This document shows positions 16,552 to 27,563 of a stretch of DNA of 56,368 nucleotides, one piece after another. Positions within the stretch are counted from its first letter, which is position 1. Every line of letters starts with the position of its first letter. The DNA comes from an uncultured Paracoccaceae bacterium (lineage in GTDB: Bacteria > Pseudomonadota > Alphaproteobacteria > Rhodobacterales > Rhodobacteraceae): assembly GCA_937922155.1 (NCBI GenBank), contig CAKZVL010000108.1:1-56368 (forward strand), read 5' to 3'. The translations under genes and the position numbers were made by a program. Below the pieces are notes generated by a model. It saw nothing but the letters and a program-made list of their open reading frames with translations, was not told where the DNA came from and searched no databases.

Positions 16552-18228
16552 TTAGAACAGGCCTTCAACCTGCCCGTCATCATTCAGGTGGATAGCCTCC
16601 GCCGACGGCACCCGGGGCAGACCGGGCATGGTCATGATCTCACCGCAAACCACAACGACAAACCCTGCCCCCGCGCTCAACCGCACCTCACGCACGGGCA
16701 CGGCGAACCCTGTTGGCGCACCGCGCAGATTTGGGTCGGTCGAAAACGAATATTGCGTCTTGGCCATACACACCGGCAAATGGCCATATCCCTGCTCTTC
16801 CCAAAGCTTGAGCTGGCCGCGAATTTTGGTATCTGCCAACACCTCATCCGCGCGGTAAATGCGCTTTGAGATCGTCTCGATCTTTTCAAACAACGACATT
16901 TCATCTGGATAGATCGGCGCAAATTTTGCAGAATCCGCATCCGCCAATTCTGCAACCTTTGTGGCCAAATCCGCGGATCCTTCGGACCCCAGTTCCCAGT
17001 GACGCGACAGCACCGCCTCGGCCCCTTGGCTGGCGACGAAATCCTTCACCGCTTGCACTTCAGCGTCCGTATCAGTGACAAAATGGTTGATTGCCACAAC
17101 CACAGGCACGCCAAAGGACTTCAGGTTTTCAATGTGACGCCCAAGGTTGGGACAGCCTGCCTCAACCGCGGCGACATTTTCCGCACCCAAATCCGCCTTG
17201 GCCACACCGCCGTTCATCTTCATCGCGCGCACAGTGGCCACACAGACAACAACCGATGGTGACAGACCCGCTTTGCGGCATTTGATGTTTAGAAATTTTT
17301 CCGCGCCAAGGTCGGCCCCGAAACCCGCTTCGGTGACGACATAATCCGCCAATTTCAACGCAGTTGTCGTCGCGATCACAGAATTACAACCATGGGCAAT
17401 ATTGGCAAACGGGCCACCATGAACAAAGGCCGGATTGTTTTCCAGCGTTTGCACCAAATTGGGCTGCATCGCGTCCTTCAGCAGAACAGTCATCGCCCCA
17501 TCCGCTTTGATATCGCGGCAGAAAACAGGGCTTCGGTCCCGGCGATAGGCCACGATCATATCCCCCAGACGCTTTTGCAGATCCTTTAGATCAGTCGCCA
17601 GACATAAGATCGCCATGACCTCGGACGCCACCGTAATGTCAAACCCGCCTTCGCGCGGAAATCCATTGGCAACACCGCCCAGCGAACAGGTGATTTGGCG
17701 CAAGGCCCGGTCGTTCATATCAACAACGCGACGCCATTGAACGCGGCGCACGTCAATCTCAAGCTCATTGCCCCAATAGATATGATTGTCGATCATCGCC
17801 GACAAAAGCGAATGCGCAGAGGTGATCGCGTGGAAATCACCTGTAAAATGCAGGTTCATTTCTTCCATCGGCACGATTTGAGCGTAACCACCACCTGCGG
17901 CCCCGCCCTTCATCCCGAAATTCGGCCCGAGGGAGGCTTCACGGATACAGACCGCCGCCTTTTTGCCAATCCGGTTCAAACCATCGCCTAGACCCACAGT
18001 CGTTGTCGTCTTTCCCTCACCCGCAGGTGTGGGATTGATCGCCGTGACAAGGATCAGCTTACCATCCTTGTTTTTCTGCACAGAATTGATGAACGACTGG
18101 CTGACTTTCGCTTTGTCATGGCCATAGGGCAGCAAATCATCAGCCCCGATGCCAAGCTTTGCACCAATCTCTTGGATCGGCTGCTTGCGCGCTTCGCGGG
18201 CGATTTGGATATCTGACTTATAGCTCAT
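16552..18228 (-). CDS. fhs: Formate-tetrahydrofolate ligase
   Basis: This 558-residue cytosolic enzyme makes 10-formyl-THF from formate, THF and ATP. The P-loop is [14 protein letters not shown] (67-80), and other family blocks are [40 protein letters not shown] and [16 protein letters not shown]. The length is normal. GGAG lies nine bases before the ATG (GGAGTAAGACC). It is followed by folD, so the pair channels formate carbon into the folate pool. The 151-base region upstream shows no recognisable folate riboswitch. Confidence 0.97.
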   Translation of the reverse strand: MSYKSDIQIAREARKQPIQEIGAKLGIGADDLLPYGHDKAKVSQSFINSVQKNKDGKLILVTAINPTPAGEGKTTTTVGLGDGLNRIGKKAAVCIREASLGPNFGMKGGAAGGGYAQIVPMEEMNLHFTGDFHAITSAHSLLSAMIDNHIYWGNELEIDVRRVQWRRVVDMNDRALRQITCSLGGVANGFPREGGFDITVASEVMAILCLATDLKDLQKRLGDMIVAYRRDRSPVFCRDIKADGAMTVLLKDAMQPNLVQTLENNPAFVHGGPFANIAHGCNSVIATTTALKLADYVVTEAGFGADLGAEKFLNIKCRKAGLSPSVVVCVATVRAMKMNGGVAKADLGAENVAAVEAGCPNLGRHIENLKSFGVPVVVAINHFVTDTDAEVQAVKDFVASQGAEAVLSRHWELGSEGSADLATKVAELADADSAKFAPIYPDEMSLFEKIETISKRIYRADEVLADTKIRGQLKLWEEQGYGHLPVCMAKTQYSFSTDPNLRGAPTGFAVPVREVRLSAGAGFVVVVCGEIMTMPGLPRVPSAEAIHLNDDGQVEGLF

Positions 18229-18372
18229 GGTCTTACTCCTGATCCGGACTTATGGCCTTTTAACGCCTTGGCCCACCTGTAACGAGGGTTCAAGCAGGGC
18301 TGCGCGTGATTTCCGACACTCTAACCACAGGAATCGTCGCCATGCGACCTGCCGGTTTCGGATTGGAAATAT

Positions 18373-18390
18373 GCGCCGCCTAAACGGCGC
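18373..18390 (-). terminator. Weak terminator-like hairpin at the end of the MOSC gene
   Basis: GCGCCG (18373-18378) and CGGCGC (18385-18390) pair around the MOSC stop codon. Read on the minus strand it is followed by ATATTTCC, a poor T tract. It may weakly separate the MOSC gene from fhs. Confidence 0.3.
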
Positions 18391-18964
18391 TCCAGGCTGG
18401 TTGATCGGGCACATGCAGGCGAAAGCGCATCCCGGGTCGTAAAATGCCGGGCCGTTCCACCCAAGCGGTCACACCGCGTCTGCCCGTTGCCGCTGCTTTA
18501 TACAATTTTCCAATCTCACCATGATGGCGGGCAATCGTCATCCCCGGCTGGTGGCAAGGGCGATTTTCCATATCAATGATCAATGTTGTCCCGTTTTCAG
18601 CCTGCAAACGCGACGATGGCGGGACATGGGTAAAATCAGGAATACCCTTCAACACAATCGACGCACCAACCCAAGCAGGGTCCAACGCGTTAAGCCCCAT
18701 CGCTTGGGCGATTGTGGATTGTTCCTCTTCGCTGACGATGGACAATTGCCGCACATTGGCGATTTCAGTGCCCTTGGGATGCTGCATCGAAACGCGAGAG
18801 CATGACAGGCGCGTCCGCCCCCCGTACGGCACGCCACTGATGCCGTCGAAACCCAACACCAGTTCATCAACTTGAACACCATCAATCGCCTTTTCTTTGC
18901 GATCCGTCATGTGTCCAAGCCACGTTATTTCAGCTTCGAAATCAGTGGGCTTTAAGGCAGGCAT
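18380..18964 (-). CDS. MOSC domain protein
   Basis: This 194-residue protein carries the MOSC (molybdenum cofactor sulfurase C-terminal) fold. Conserved features include YGGRTRLSCSRVSMQHPKGT, with the conserved Cys, then RQLSIVSEEEQSTIAQAMGL, LGASIVLKG-like text (VGASIVLKGIPDFTHVPPSS) and RRGVTAWVERPGIL near the C-terminus. MOSC proteins bind molybdenum cofactor or sulfur and serve oxidoreductases; the partner enzyme is not in this window. It is a stand-alone MOSC domain without the N-terminal beta-barrel. It lies upstream of fhs on the same strand, with no functional link evident. Confidence 0.85.
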   Translation of the reverse strand: MPALKPTDFEAEITWLGHMTDRKEKAIDGVQVDELVLGFDGISGVPYGGRTRLSCSRVSMQHPKGTEIANVRQLSIVSEEEQSTIAQAMGLNALDPAWVGASIVLKGIPDFTHVPPSSRLQAENGTTLIIDMENRPCHQPGMTIARHHGEIGKLYKAAATGRRGVTAWVERPGILRPGMRFRLHVPDQPAWSAV

Positions 18965-19045
18965 TTGCGGACTCCCAAATTGTGCCCGCAGCAGTAACGC
19001 AGCCCGTCAGCAGGTCCAACCCGATTTTGCGATCTCAGGCGTCAA

Positions 19046-19075
19046 CGAAAAACGCCGCCCATTCAGGCGGCGTTT
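19046..19075 (-). terminator. Rho-independent terminator after ftsH
   Basis: A 10-bp stem AACGCCGCC (19051-19059) / GGCGGCGTT (19066-19074), plus one A-T pair, is followed on the minus strand by TTTTTCG. It lies about 10 bases past the ftsH stop and should end the ruv-tol-ftsH gene run. Confidence 0.85.
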
Positions 19076-19084
19076 CGTTTGAAT

Positions 19085-21004
19085 TTAGGTTGATGGTTCC
19101 GGCTCCAAACCAGCATCCGGTTTCTTTGGCTTTTTCGACTTGGTCTTGGGAATAGCCGTTACCGAATTTCCATCGCTTGGCGGTGTATCATCCGCATCGT
19201 CACCACGGTTCAGCGGTTCACCAGCAATCACCTTCGTGATTTCATCTCCGGTCAGCGTTTCATATTCCAACAAACCTTGCGCCAGGCGCTCCAGATCGTC
19301 TGATTTCTCGGTCAGGATACGCTTGGCCGTCTGGTAACCGGTATCAATCAGCTCTTTCACCTTATCATCGATGATCTTCTGCGTGTCGGCAGAATGGCTC
19401 GTGCCGCCGCCATAATTTCCCAGATGGGACGATTGCTCATTGGCATAATCAACGAACCCCAGTTCTTCGGAATAGCCAAACTGCGTCACCATAGCACGGG
19501 CAATCCGCGTAACTTGCTGAATGTCAGACGATGCACCAGATGTGACATTCTCAGGCCCGAAAATCAGTTCTTCGGCGACACGCCCACCCATCGCCATCGC
19601 GATTTTGGACGTGTACTTTGTCAGGCTCACCGAAAGCTGATCCCGCTCTGGCAACGACAGTACCAAACCCAACGCCCGACCGCGCGGAATAATTGTCGCT
19701 TTGTGGATAGGATCATGCTGCGGCACGTTTAGGCCCACAACCGCGTGCCCGGCTTCATGATAGGCCGTCAGCTTTTTCTCGTCTTCGGTCATGACCATAG
19801 ATCGACGTTCAGAACCCATCATCACCTTATCCTTGGCGTTTTCAAAATCGATCATCGTTACAAAACGACGACCAATTCGGGCCGCAGCCAAGGCACTTTC
19901 ATTCACAAGGTTTGCCAAGTCAGCACCGGAAAAGCCCGGCGTGCCTCGTGCAATGATCCGCAAATCAACATCGGGGCCGAGAGGCACCTTGCGCGCATGC
20001 ACGCCCAAAATCTTTTCACGACCCTTGATATCTGGATTTGGCACCTGAACCTGACGGTCAAAGCGGCCCGGACGCAAAAGCGCGGGATCAAGAACGTCAG
20101 GACGGTTGGTCGCCGCGATAATGATGATGCCTTCGTTGGCTTCAAAACCATCCATCTCAACCAGCAATTGGTTCAATGTTTGTTCGCGTTCGTCATTGCC
20201 ACCGCCATAACCAGCCCCGCGGGAGCGGCCGACGGCGTCAATCTCATCAATAAATACGATGCACGGTGCATTCTTTTTCGCCTGTTCGAACATATCCCGA
20301 ACACGAGACGCACCGACACCAACGAACATCTCGACAAAGTCAGAACCAGAGATGGTGAAAAACGGCACACCAGCCTCACCCGCAATCGCGCGCGCCAAAA
20401 GCGTTTTACCAGTCCCCGGAGGACCCACCAACAAAGCGCCCTTCGGGATCTTACCACCAAGGCGGCTGAACTTCTGCGGATTACGCAGGAATTCAACGAT
20501 TTCTTCTAGCTCATCCTTGGCTTCATCAATGCCCGCAACCTCATCAAAGGTGACGCGGCCATGCTTTTCGGTCAACAGCTTGGCCTTAGATTTGCCAAAG
20601 CCCATCGCACCGCCTTTGCCGCCACCTTGCATCCGGTTCATAAAATAAACCCAGACACCAATCAGCAACAAGAACGGCAAAAGGCTGATCAGGAATGTCT
20701 GCAAACCAGACTGTTCTTGGCTTTGCGCCGTGACGGGAATGTCTTCTGCGATAAGAAGTGAGGTGACTTCCGCATCCTCCGGCTTGATAGCTACATATTC
20801 GCGTCCATCTGCGCCGCTGTAGATGACTTTTTCACCGTCAAGCACAACGCGAGAGACAGTGCCCTCTTCCACAGCTGTGACAAATTCTGAATAGCTTTTG
20901 GTATTACCGACTGTCGCTCCCGGTGCGCCGCTAAACAAGTTAAATAGCGCCAGAACCAAAAGGAACAGGACAACCCAAAATACGATATTCCGTGCGTTAC
21001 CCAA
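19085..21004 (-). CDS. ftsH: ATP-dependent zinc metalloprotease FtsH
   Basis: This 639-residue inner-membrane AAA+ protease has two N-terminal transmembrane helices ([20 protein letters not shown] and [19 protein letters not shown]). Walker A is GPPGTGKT (194-201) and Walker B is [17 protein letters not shown]. The second region of homology is [20 protein letters not shown], and the zinc site is HEAGH (416-420). It degrades membrane and regulatory proteins. The start is chosen at TTG 21004 ([10 protein letters not shown]), because AGAGGAGA lies just upstream. The longer TTG at 21037 would run through this ribosome-binding site. tilS lies upstream with an 82-base gap, the usual tilS-ftsH order. 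Confidence 0.97.
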   Translation of the reverse strand: MGNARNIVFWVVLFLLVLALFNLFSGAPGATVGNTKSYSEFVTAVEEGTVSRVVLDGEKVIYSGADGREYVAIKPEDAEVTSLLIAEDIPVTAQSQEQSGLQTFLISLLPFLLLIGVWVYFMNRMQGGGKGGAMGFGKSKAKLLTEKHGRVTFDEVAGIDEAKDELEEIVEFLRNPQKFSRLGGKIPKGALLVGPPGTGKTLLARAIAGEAGVPFFTISGSDFVEMFVGVGASRVRDMFEQAKKNAPCIVFIDEIDAVGRSRGAGYGGGNDEREQTLNQLLVEMDGFEANEGIIIIAATNRPDVLDPALLRPGRFDRQVQVPNPDIKGREKILGVHARKVPLGPDVDLRIIARGTPGFSGADLANLVNESALAAARIGRRFVTMIDFENAKDKVMMGSERRSMVMTEDEKKLTAYHEAGHAVVGLNVPQHDPIHKATIIPRGRALGLVLSLPERDQLSVSLTKYTSKIAMAMGGRVAEELIFGPENVTSGASSDIQQVTRIARAMVTQFGYSEELGFVDYANEQSSHLGNYGGGTSHSADTQKIIDDKVKELIDTGYQTAKRILTEKSDDLERLAQGLLEYETLTGDEITKVIAGEPLNRGDDADDTPPSDGNSVTAIPKTKSKKPKKPDAGLEPEPST

Positions 21005-21086
21005 GGGGGATCTCCTCTGAACGGAAAATGATGCCAAACGGGCATCAAATCTAGTTGTGCATAAGATAGAGAGTTTGACCCGATCT

Positions 21087-22349
21087 TCAATGCGTAAGAA
21101 GCATATCGGGGAATTTCCGCAAGCCTTCTTTCAGGGTCAGGCCATAATCGGGGCCAAAACCCAGAACCGAACAGGCAATTAGTGTCTCACCTTCCCAGAG
21201 AGAGGGGAAACTAAAGACAAGCGGCATTGGTAGGCCCGTATTGGGTTTTGGGGTGATTTGATCATACCCCGCCTGCCCCAGCGGCGCGATGGTTAACCCA
21301 TTCAAATCATTTGATGAAACAACGATTCGTTCATCCCAAACCGCCACCTTTTTCAAGGGCGTCTTAGCCCCCGCAATTGGTTGCAATTCTCGCACGACAA
21401 AGATGTGCTGACCCTTCACAAACGCCTGGCATCCCTGCAGCGTCGCGCCACCACCGGCCAAAAGCCGCTGCAAAAGGTCACACAAGGGGGCATAGCGCGG
21501 GCGATAGAAATTATTTGCGACAAATTGCACGGATGCAGCCAAAATGCGCAACTGAGTCTCTTTGTCCAAATCTGCGAAACCATCGCGGTCTAAAACCACG
21601 CTGCCAACATAGGCAGGATCGTCCACTTGCAACGCCTGCGCCGCCTCAAACGCGCGTCTTTCCAACGCGATCCGCGCGTCTTGCAGACGCCCCGCCGTTT
21701 CAGCAAGGGTCGTGGTATCCAAACCCTCTGCACCAATCAATTGACGCATGCGAACACGGGCATAAGCGCGATCGTCATTGCTCGGATCCTCTGCGAAAGG
21801 AATCTTTAGTGTTCTTAGATAATGGCGCAGTTCCGATCGCCCTACATCCAACAAGGGACGTACAATTTTAAATCCACCAAGATCGCGCAATTCGGCCATG
21901 CCCGCCAAACCATCCACACCTGATCCGCGCGCTAACCGCATCAAAACCGTTTCAGCCTGATCATCGCGGGTATGGGCCATCAAGACATGGCGCAAATCGC
22001 CGCGCCATGTATCAACCAGATCCAAACGCGCCTTACGCGCAGCGTCCTGCAGGTTGCCTTGTCCGTTCCAACCGTCCCATTTCAATGTGTCGTGCGGAAG
22101 GCCAAGTACCTTGGCCTCTTGTGCAACCATCGCAGCCTCCGCCGCGCTCTCATCGCGCAAGCCATGATCCACCGTCACAACCCGCAACCGCACACCAAAC
22201 ACCCGCGCCCAGCCCGCCGCCAGATGCAACATCGCCATGCTATCGCCACCGCCAGACACGGCCAAGCCAAGCTCATCTGGAAAACTCGGACCCAGCAACG
22301 CGCCCATTTGGTCCGCAAACCGCTGGGGCAAGCCGCCGTTTAGCTGCAT
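21087..22349 (-). CDS. tilS: tRNA(Ile)-lysidine synthase TilS
   Basis: This 420-residue cytosolic enzyme attaches lysine to C34 of tRNA-Ile (CAU anticodon), switching decoding from Met to Ile. The N-terminal PP-loop ATP motif is [14 protein letters not shown] (SGGGDS 32-37). [19 protein letters not shown] and [16 protein letters not shown] are also family signatures. Its start overlaps the cpoB end by 10 bases, implying translational coupling to the Tol-Pal genes, and ftsH follows. The C-terminal third is divergent, as is usual. Confidence 0.95.
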   Translation of the reverse strand: MQLNGGLPQRFADQMGALLGPSFPDELGLAVSGGGDSMAMLHLAAGWARVFGVRLRVVTVDHGLRDESAAEAAMVAQEAKVLGLPHDTLKWDGWNGQGNLQDAARKARLDLVDTWRGDLRHVLMAHTRDDQAETVLMRLARGSGVDGLAGMAELRDLGGFKIVRPLLDVGRSELRHYLRTLKIPFAEDPSNDDRAYARVRMRQLIGAEGLDTTTLAETAGRLQDARIALERRAFEAAQALQVDDPAYVGSVVLDRDGFADLDKETQLRILAASVQFVANNFYRPRYAPLCDLLQRLLAGGGATLQGCQAFVKGQHIFVVRELQPIAGAKTPLKKVAVWDERIVVSSNDLNGLTIAPLGQAGYDQITPKPNTGLPMPLVFSFPSLWEGETLIACSVLGFGPDYGLTLKEGLRKFPDMLLTH

Positions 22350-23158
22350 CCCAAATTGGTCATTGTGGCCTGCACATCCGTCAGGATCGGGTTACCGGGA
22401 AACCGCGTGCCAACTTCGGCCAACGTCAGACAAGCATCGCTAACCTGACCAAGCTGGCCAAGTGAAAACCCCAACTTGTAAAGAGCCTCTGGTGCCTGTT
22501 GCCCCGTTGGCTCCGCCGAAAAACTGGCAAGATATGAACGCGCCGCCCCCACCATTTCGCCTAGCCCTTCAAACGCCTGACCGCGCACAAATTCAGCCTG
22601 CGGTGTTAAGGGCGATCCCGGATAGGCCGTGCTAAAGGTCGCAAGGAGATCAGCGGCGCGGCGAAAGTCACCGGCGGCGAGCGCCTCCTGCGCCCGCTCA
22701 AAGTCATTCTGTTCGCCAATGGCGAGACCCGGATTCGCGCCTGTTTCACCAGCAACATCGGCGCTGGGAACAGCCACTTCGTTATCAATACCGCCAAGCG
22801 ATGGCGTGTCGCCAAGGCTGCCAATATCGCAGCCCTCTTCCAACTCGCACAAACGAAACTCAAGATCGCCAATACGGTTGGTGCCATCAACCGTGATTCT
22901 GTTCACACGGAATTCAAGCTCTTCGGTCTTTGACGTCAGGCGCTGCAGCTCACTTTCAATCGCGTTCAAACGATCCAGCGGCGTATTGCCAGCCGCCCCT
23001 TCGGTCAAGCCACCTGTCGTGGAAAGCTCAGTACGCAGTTTTTGGATGTCGACGTACAGGACGGTCAGCTGCTGACGGATATCCGCCAAAGTCTCCTCCT
23101 GCGCCATCGCACCAACCGGCAACGAAAGCGCAAGGATCAAAATACCGCAGCGCACCAT
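22340..23158 (-). CDS. cpoB: Tol-Pal system protein CpoB/YbgF
   Basis: This 272-residue periplasmic protein coordinates Tol-Pal action with peptidoglycan synthesis at division. It has a signal peptide (GILILALSLPVGAMA). A coiled-coil region (about 22-100, ADIRQQLTVLYVDIQKLRTE) contains two Cys residues, and a C-terminal TPR domain (FERAQEALAAGDFRRAADLL onward) covers about 150-270. It begins one base after the pal stop, in the standard tol-pal order. Confidence 0.93.
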   Translation of the reverse strand: MVRCGILILALSLPVGAMAQEETLADIRQQLTVLYVDIQKLRTELSTTGGLTEGAAGNTPLDRLNAIESELQRLTSKTEELEFRVNRITVDGTNRIGDLEFRLCELEEGCDIGSLGDTPSLGGIDNEVAVPSADVAGETGANPGLAIGEQNDFERAQEALAAGDFRRAADLLATFSTAYPGSPLTPQAEFVRGQAFEGLGEMVGAARSYLASFSAEPTGQQAPEALYKLGFSLGQLGQVSDACLTLAEVGTRFPGNPILTDVQATMTNLGCS

Positions 23159-23159
23159 C

Positions 23160-23684
23160 TTAGCTTAGCCCACCAGATGAAATGATCGTCACAGCGCGGC
23201 GGTTCTTGGAATAACATGCCTCATCCGCGCACAACTCAATCGGGCGCTCCTTACCATAACTAATTGTGCGCATCCGCGTCGATGGCACACCTTTGGACAC
23301 CAAATATTCGCGCACTGCATTGGCACGGCGGGCACCCAAGGCAAGGTTATATTCCCGCGTGCCTTGCTCATCTGCATGGCCTTCGATAATCGCCAAATAA
23401 TCGCTGTTCGTGCTTAACCAAGTGGCCTGCCCATCCAACGTTGCCTTACCAGCATCTGTCAGGGTTGAACTATCAACCGCGAACAAGACCCGATCGCCGA
23501 TCGTTTGGGCGAAAAACTCTGGACTTGCCGGATCGTTTGCGCCGCTCAACGGTGCAGGCGCGGCAGCAACAGGTCCGGCACTTACCCCGGAACCATCAGC
23601 CTCGTCACCAAAACGATCAGGCCGTGTACAGGCCGCTGTTGAAAGCGTCAGCAGCACCATCAATGCTTTTGTTGTTGTTCTCAT
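23160..23684 (-). CDS. pal: Peptidoglycan-associated lipoprotein Pal
   Basis: This 174-residue outer-membrane lipoprotein has lipobox STAAC with the lipidated Cys at residue 19. The C-terminal OmpA domain contains RVLFAVDSSTLTDAGKATLD, IEGHADEQGTREYNLALGAR and YGKERPIELC, and holds the diaminopimelate-binding groove. Pal binds peptidoglycan and TolB and helps outer-membrane constriction. It is encoded 87 bases after tolB, with no clear terminator between them. Confidence 0.96.
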   Translation of the reverse strand: MRTTTKALMVLLTLSTAACTRPDRFGDEADGSGVSAGPVAAAPAPLSGANDPASPEFFAQTIGDRVLFAVDSSTLTDAGKATLDGQATWLSTNSDYLAIIEGHADEQGTREYNLALGARRANAVREYLVSKGVPSTRMRTISYGKERPIELCADEACYSKNRRAVTIISSGGLS

Positions 23685-23771
23685 GACTTGAATTCCTGTC
23701 TACCGCTTGTTTGTTTTTTCTTACCCTAGCACGTTCGCATCCCCTGGGGAATCCACCACAACGTGAATGTT

Positions 23772-25082
23772 TCAGGGCTGTAACGGCCCCCATGCCGGAT
23801 CCGAAGCATTGCTGACAACTTGGCGCAAATTGCGCCCCGCAATGTCAACCGACCAAAGCGACGATGTCCCAGTTTCGCCCAGCGTTTCGCGGGTAAACAT
23901 GATCACGCGACCATTGGGCGACCAGCTTGGGCCTTCATCCAATGACGACGACGTCAATAGCCGTTCCTCTGTGCCATCCGTACGCATCACGCCAATATGG
24001 AACCGGCCCGCATTCTGGTTGGTAAACGCAATCTGATCCCCGCGCGGCGACCAAACCGGGCTTCCGTATCGACCATCGCCAAAGGAAATGCGCCGCGCCT
24101 CACCACCACTTGTGGACATAATATATAGCTGCTGCGAACCTGACCGGTCACTTTCAAACACAATCTGGCTGCCATCGGGGGAAAAGCTGGGGGCTGTTTC
24201 AATCGACGGGGCCGTCGTCAAACGCTGGTTCTGACCCGTGGTCAAATCCGTAATATAAAGGTCGGTGTTCCCACCATTGGCAAGGCTATAGATCACCTTG
24301 CTGGCATCGCGCGAAAAGCGAGGCGAAAATGCCATCTCGCCTGGCGCCGTGGCAAGCTGCTGGCGCCCCACACTGGCCACATCCAAAACGTTGATCCGCG
24401 GGAACCCCGTTTCATAAGATGTATAAAGAACCCGATCACCATTGGGCGAAAACCGTGGAGCCAGAACAATCGCAGCACTATCAGTTAAAAACTGCACATT
24501 CGCCCCATCAAAATCCATGATCGCCAAACGCTTCAACCGCTGCCCCTTAGTGCCACTTTCGGCGACATAAACAACGCGGCTATCAAAATACCCGCCCTCA
24601 CCCGTGATCCGGGAATAGGCCGCGTCCGCTACCTTATGCGCCATCCGCCGCCAGCCCTGAACCGTGCCAGCGAATTGCAGGCCCTCGCCTAGTTCCTCAC
24701 CCGAAAAGACATCGTAAAGACGGAATTTCACCGCCATCTGATCCCCGCTAACGCTGACAGCGCCGCGAATAACCGCTTGCGCATTGATCGCGCGCCAATC
24801 GGTATAGGGCAGCGCCTCGGAAAATGTTGCCGGAACGCTGATAAACGCATTGGCAGGAATTTCGCGAAACAAGCCTGTGTTATTCAAGTCCTGCGCGACG
24901 AGCCGCGTAATGTCGCCAGCTAACTGCTCCGCTTCACCCGTTTCCGCAACAAAGGGCACAACGGCAAAGGGCAATGGTTCAATCACACCATCGGTAATCG
25001 TCAACCGCAAAGGGCCGTCTTGGGCGACGCTTGCGCCTGCGAACAGACACATCATCAGGATTGTTAGAAACCGAACCACCAT
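23772..25082 (-). CDS. tolB: Periplasmic protein TolB
   Basis: This 436-residue protein has a signal peptide ([17 protein letters not shown]), an N-terminal alpha/beta domain and a C-terminal beta-propeller of TolB repeats ([80 protein letters not shown]). TolB exchanges between Pal and the TolA system. It lies 109 bases downstream of tolA in the standard order. Confidence 0.97.
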   Translation of the reverse strand: MVVRFLTILMMCLFAGASVAQDGPLRLTITDGVIEPLPFAVVPFVAETGEAEQLAGDITRLVAQDLNNTGLFREIPANAFISVPATFSEALPYTDWRAINAQAVIRGAVSVSGDQMAVKFRLYDVFSGEELGEGLQFAGTVQGWRRMAHKVADAAYSRITGEGGYFDSRVVYVAESGTKGQRLKRLAIMDFDGANVQFLTDSAAIVLAPRFSPNGDRVLYTSYETGFPRINVLDVASVGRQQLATAPGEMAFSPRFSRDASKVIYSLANGGNTDLYITDLTTGQNQRLTTAPSIETAPSFSPDGSQIVFESDRSGSQQLYIMSTSGGEARRISFGDGRYGSPVWSPRGDQIAFTNQNAGRFHIGVMRTDGTEERLLTSSSLDEGPSWSPNGRVIMFTRETLGETGTSSLWSVDIAGRNLRQVVSNASDPAWGPLQP

Positions 25083-25191
25083 TATCTTTTCCTCACCTAC
25101 AGGCGTTTACCGCCCTTTTTAACGTTCTATGTCACAAATCTTCGCCCTTGTACGGGGATTTCAGCAATTTGCGCGGTATATTGCTAAGATT

Positions 25192-26292
25192 TTACCGCAA
25201 GCGCATTCCACTCGGATCAAAGGTAATTTCAACATCTTTCCATTGGCCATATTTCTCCGATGGCAGATCATAACCGCTTTGGGTCTGACAGCGCAAAATC
25301 GCGCGGCGCGCTGCCTCAAACGCGGTGCGTTGCGCCCCATCGTCTCCGCCAGAAGCGGACAGCTGCCGAACATCGCCATCCACCCGGCCATTCTCATCTA
25401 ACGAAAACGCAACCGTCATTGTCACGCGCGCGGCGACAGATCCGGGATCCACGTTCCAGCAATTGTTGACGGCGATCCGAAAGGAATCCCGCTCTGATCC
25501 GGTCATCGGTGGGCCTTGCTCCACAGCCGGGGCATCACTCGCTTGCGCGGCTTCCACCGCGGCTTGAACAGCCGCGTCATCCGTCGACGTCTCTGCAGTT
25601 TGCGGCGCTTCTGGCTCAGGCTCAGGCGTCGGACGGTTCGGGCGCGCGGCCGGACGCAATGACGTTTCAACAGCGCCAGAGGGTTCATCGGCCTCTGTCA
25701 CGATTTCAGTCGTCGTATCCGGCGCGGCGGCTGGTTCTTCTGGTTCTACGTCTTGGGCGGTCTCGGCAGGCTCTGTCGATTGCTGCGGCACCGGCACATC
25801 ATCCACCCGAAGGTCCGGTTCAGGCGGTTGCAATGGTTGGGCCGCCACCCGTGGCGCAGGGCGCGCTTGCGGCGGCGCTTCTGTGATTGGCTCAGGGATA
25901 GCTGGGCTGCTTTCTTGCGCAGGTGGCGCCACCTCAGGCGGCGTATCCTCAACCTGAGCCGGACGCGGGATCGGCGCCGGCGCCTCGGGCGGTGGAATTT
26001 CTTCGCTCGGCGGTTCTACATTCACGGGTTCAGTTGGCGTCACCGGATCCTCAACCGCCTCTGGTGCGGCGGGCGCGTCATCAAAAACCGGGACAACCGG
26101 GGCTTGGGGTTCCAAAGTGCTCGGCTGAGGCGTACGGGCTGCCACAAGCGCTGCAAAATCTTCGCCCGACACCATACTCACTTCGGTCACTTCAAATGGC
26201 GGCGGCTCTGACGACAGACCCCAGCCTGAAATCAACCAGACCAAAAGCCCGGCGTGCCCAATGGCAGAGGTATAAAGACCGGGGCTGCGCAC
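25192..26292 (-). CDS. tolA: TolA-like energy-transducing protein
   Basis: This 366-residue protein starts from GTG three bases after the tolR stop. It has one N-terminal membrane helix (IGHAGLLVWLISGWGL). A very long Pro/Glu/Ala-rich periplasmic segment covers about residues 45-250. The C-terminal TolA/TonB-like domain contains SFRIAVNNCWNVDPGSVAAR, VTMTVAFSLDENGRVDG and FEAARRAILRCQ. It spans the periplasm to link TolQR energy to TolB and Pal. Position between tolR and tolB fixes the identity. The central spacer is Pro-rich rather than the Ala/Lys helix of E. coli TolA. Confidence 0.92.
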   Translation of the reverse strand: MRSPGLYTSAIGHAGLLVWLISGWGLSSEPPPFEVTEVSMVSGEDFAALVAARTPQPSTLEPQAPVVPVFDDAPAAPEAVEDPVTPTEPVNVEPPSEEIPPPEAPAPIPRPAQVEDTPPEVAPPAQESSPAIPEPITEAPPQARPAPRVAAQPLQPPEPDLRVDDVPVPQQSTEPAETAQDVEPEEPAAAPDTTTEIVTEADEPSGAVETSLRPAARPNRPTPEPEPEAPQTAETSTDDAAVQAAVEAAQASDAPAVEQGPPMTGSERDSFRIAVNNCWNVDPGSVAARVTMTVAFSLDENGRVDGDVRQLSASGGDDGAQRTAFEAARRAILRCQTQSGYDLPSEKYGQWKDVEITFDPSGMRLR

Positions 26293-26295
26293 AGC

Positions 26296-26787
26296 CTAGC
26301 CATCCGCTCCGTCAGATGCCGCGCCTTCAAAAACCGGGCCACCAATATCCGTGACCAGACCAATGTTGCTAAACCCCGCGGCATTCAGCGCGCCCATGAC
26401 TTGGGCCACGCGGTTCCAAGCGTTGCTGCCATCGGCGCGCAGATAAATTCTGTCATTTTCACGTTCCGCCGCAATGGCACGCAGCTTGGCAACCAATTCA
26501 GCCTCAGCAGTATCGGTGTTTTGAATGGCCAATGATCCATCCGCTTTGATCGTGATGGTCAATGGTTCCTCATTATCACTGGGCAAAGCATCCGCAGCGG
26601 TCTCGGGCAATTGCACCTCGACCCCGACGGTCAGCAATGGCGCTGCCACCATAAAGATGATCAACAAAACCAACATCACATCCACAAACGGCGTCACGTT
26701 AATCTCTGACATCGGCTGGCTGCGGGTCACCCGACGACGCTTGCGCCGGCCACCACTTTCCCCCGATTTCATAACACCTGCGCCCAT
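26296..26787 (-). CDS. tolR: TolR protein (ExbD/TolR family)
   Basis: This 163-residue inner-membrane protein has a basic N-terminus (GRRKRRRV), then SEINVTPFVDVMLVLLIIFM with the essential membrane Asp, and a periplasmic ExbD-like domain. With TolQ it forms the proton-driven motor of the Tol-Pal system. The gene starts one base after the tolQ stop. The C-terminal Gly/Asp-rich extension beyond the core is unremarkable for the clade. Confidence 0.96.
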   Translation of the reverse strand: MGAGVMKSGESGGRRKRRRVTRSQPMSEINVTPFVDVMLVLLIIFMVAAPLLTVGVEVQLPETAADALPSDNEEPLTITIKADGSLAIQNTDTAEAELVAKLRAIAAERENDRIYLRADGSNAWNRVAQVMGALNAAGFSNIGLVTDIGGPVFEGAASDGADG

Positions 26788-26788
26788 G

Positions 26789-27457
26789 TCAGCTATCCAA
26801 CTGACGGCTCAGGATGGTGGTAAATTCATCCGCAAAGGCTTCATAACCAGCGATTAACCGATCCGCATCAGCAGACAGTTTGTTGTAGAAAATAACAGCA
26901 GGGATCGCCGCCAACAGACCAAGACCCGTCGCCAATAGCGCCTCTGCAATGCCGGGTGCCACAACAGCCAAATTGGTGTTTTGCTGCTCTGCAATTTCGA
27001 TAAAGGAATTCATGATGCCCCAAACTGTGCCGAACAAACCAACAAACGGCGCAGTCGACCCAACCGTCGCCAACACCGGTAGACCGCGTTGCAGCTTTCC
27101 AGCTTCTTTGGCGATGGCCACATCCATCGAACGCTCAATCCGGGCTTGGGCACCCGCGATCAATGATCCATCTTGGCCATGGCTGCGTCGCCACTCCAAC
27201 ATGCCGGCGGCAAAAATGATCTCTGACGATCCACGCGGATTGCCGCCAATTTTGTCGTAAACACCGTCCAGCGGCTCCCCCGACCAAAAGGCGCGATCAA
27301 ACAAATCCGCATCGCGGCGCGCGCGGCGATATTGGATCAACTTGTCGACGATCACGGCCCAACACCAGATCGATGCCACAATCAACATGATCATCACGAG
27401 TTTTACGGTCAACGTCGCATCTGCGAACATCGACCAGACAGAAATGCTACTTTCCAT
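26789..27457 (-). CDS. tolQ: TolQ proton-channel protein
   Basis: This 222-residue MotA/TolQ/ExbB-family protein has three membrane helices: LVMIMLIVASIWCWAVIVDK, VLATVGSTAPFVGLFGTVWG and APGIAEALLATGLGLLAAIP. GTVWGIMNSF and GIAEALLATGLGL are family signatures. It forms the TolQR stator. It lies 106 bases downstream of ybgC and is tightly coupled to tolR. Confidence 0.97.
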   Translation of the reverse strand: MESSISVWSMFADATLTVKLVMIMLIVASIWCWAVIVDKLIQYRRARRDADLFDRAFWSGEPLDGVYDKIGGNPRGSSEIIFAAGMLEWRRSHGQDGSLIAGAQARIERSMDVAIAKEAGKLQRGLPVLATVGSTAPFVGLFGTVWGIMNSFIEIAEQQNTNLAVVAPGIAEALLATGLGLLAAIPAVIFYNKLSADADRLIAGYEAFADEFTTILSRQLDS

Positions 27458-27563
27458 ATACCTGCTCTGCTTTTTTGGCCCGCCTTGTGGGCTCTGCTTT
27501 TGCGGCAGCTTAACCCAACGCCCAGCGGAAATCTATGCGTCTTGCGATCACATTCAAGCAGTA

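Noticed and set aside
18229-18379. Folate riboswitch before fhs
   Set aside because: The 151-base leader shows no recognisable tetrahydrofolate-switch core; only a normal ribosome-binding site was found.
21005-21037. Longer ftsH start at TTG 21037
   Set aside because: It would place the AGAGGAGA ribosome-binding site inside the coding region and add residues not typical of FtsH; TTG 21004 gives the usual N-terminus.
25550-26150. Repeat array in tolA
   Set aside because: The repetitive look is Pro/Glu/Ala codon composition of the periplasmic spacer, not a DNA repeat or CRISPR array.
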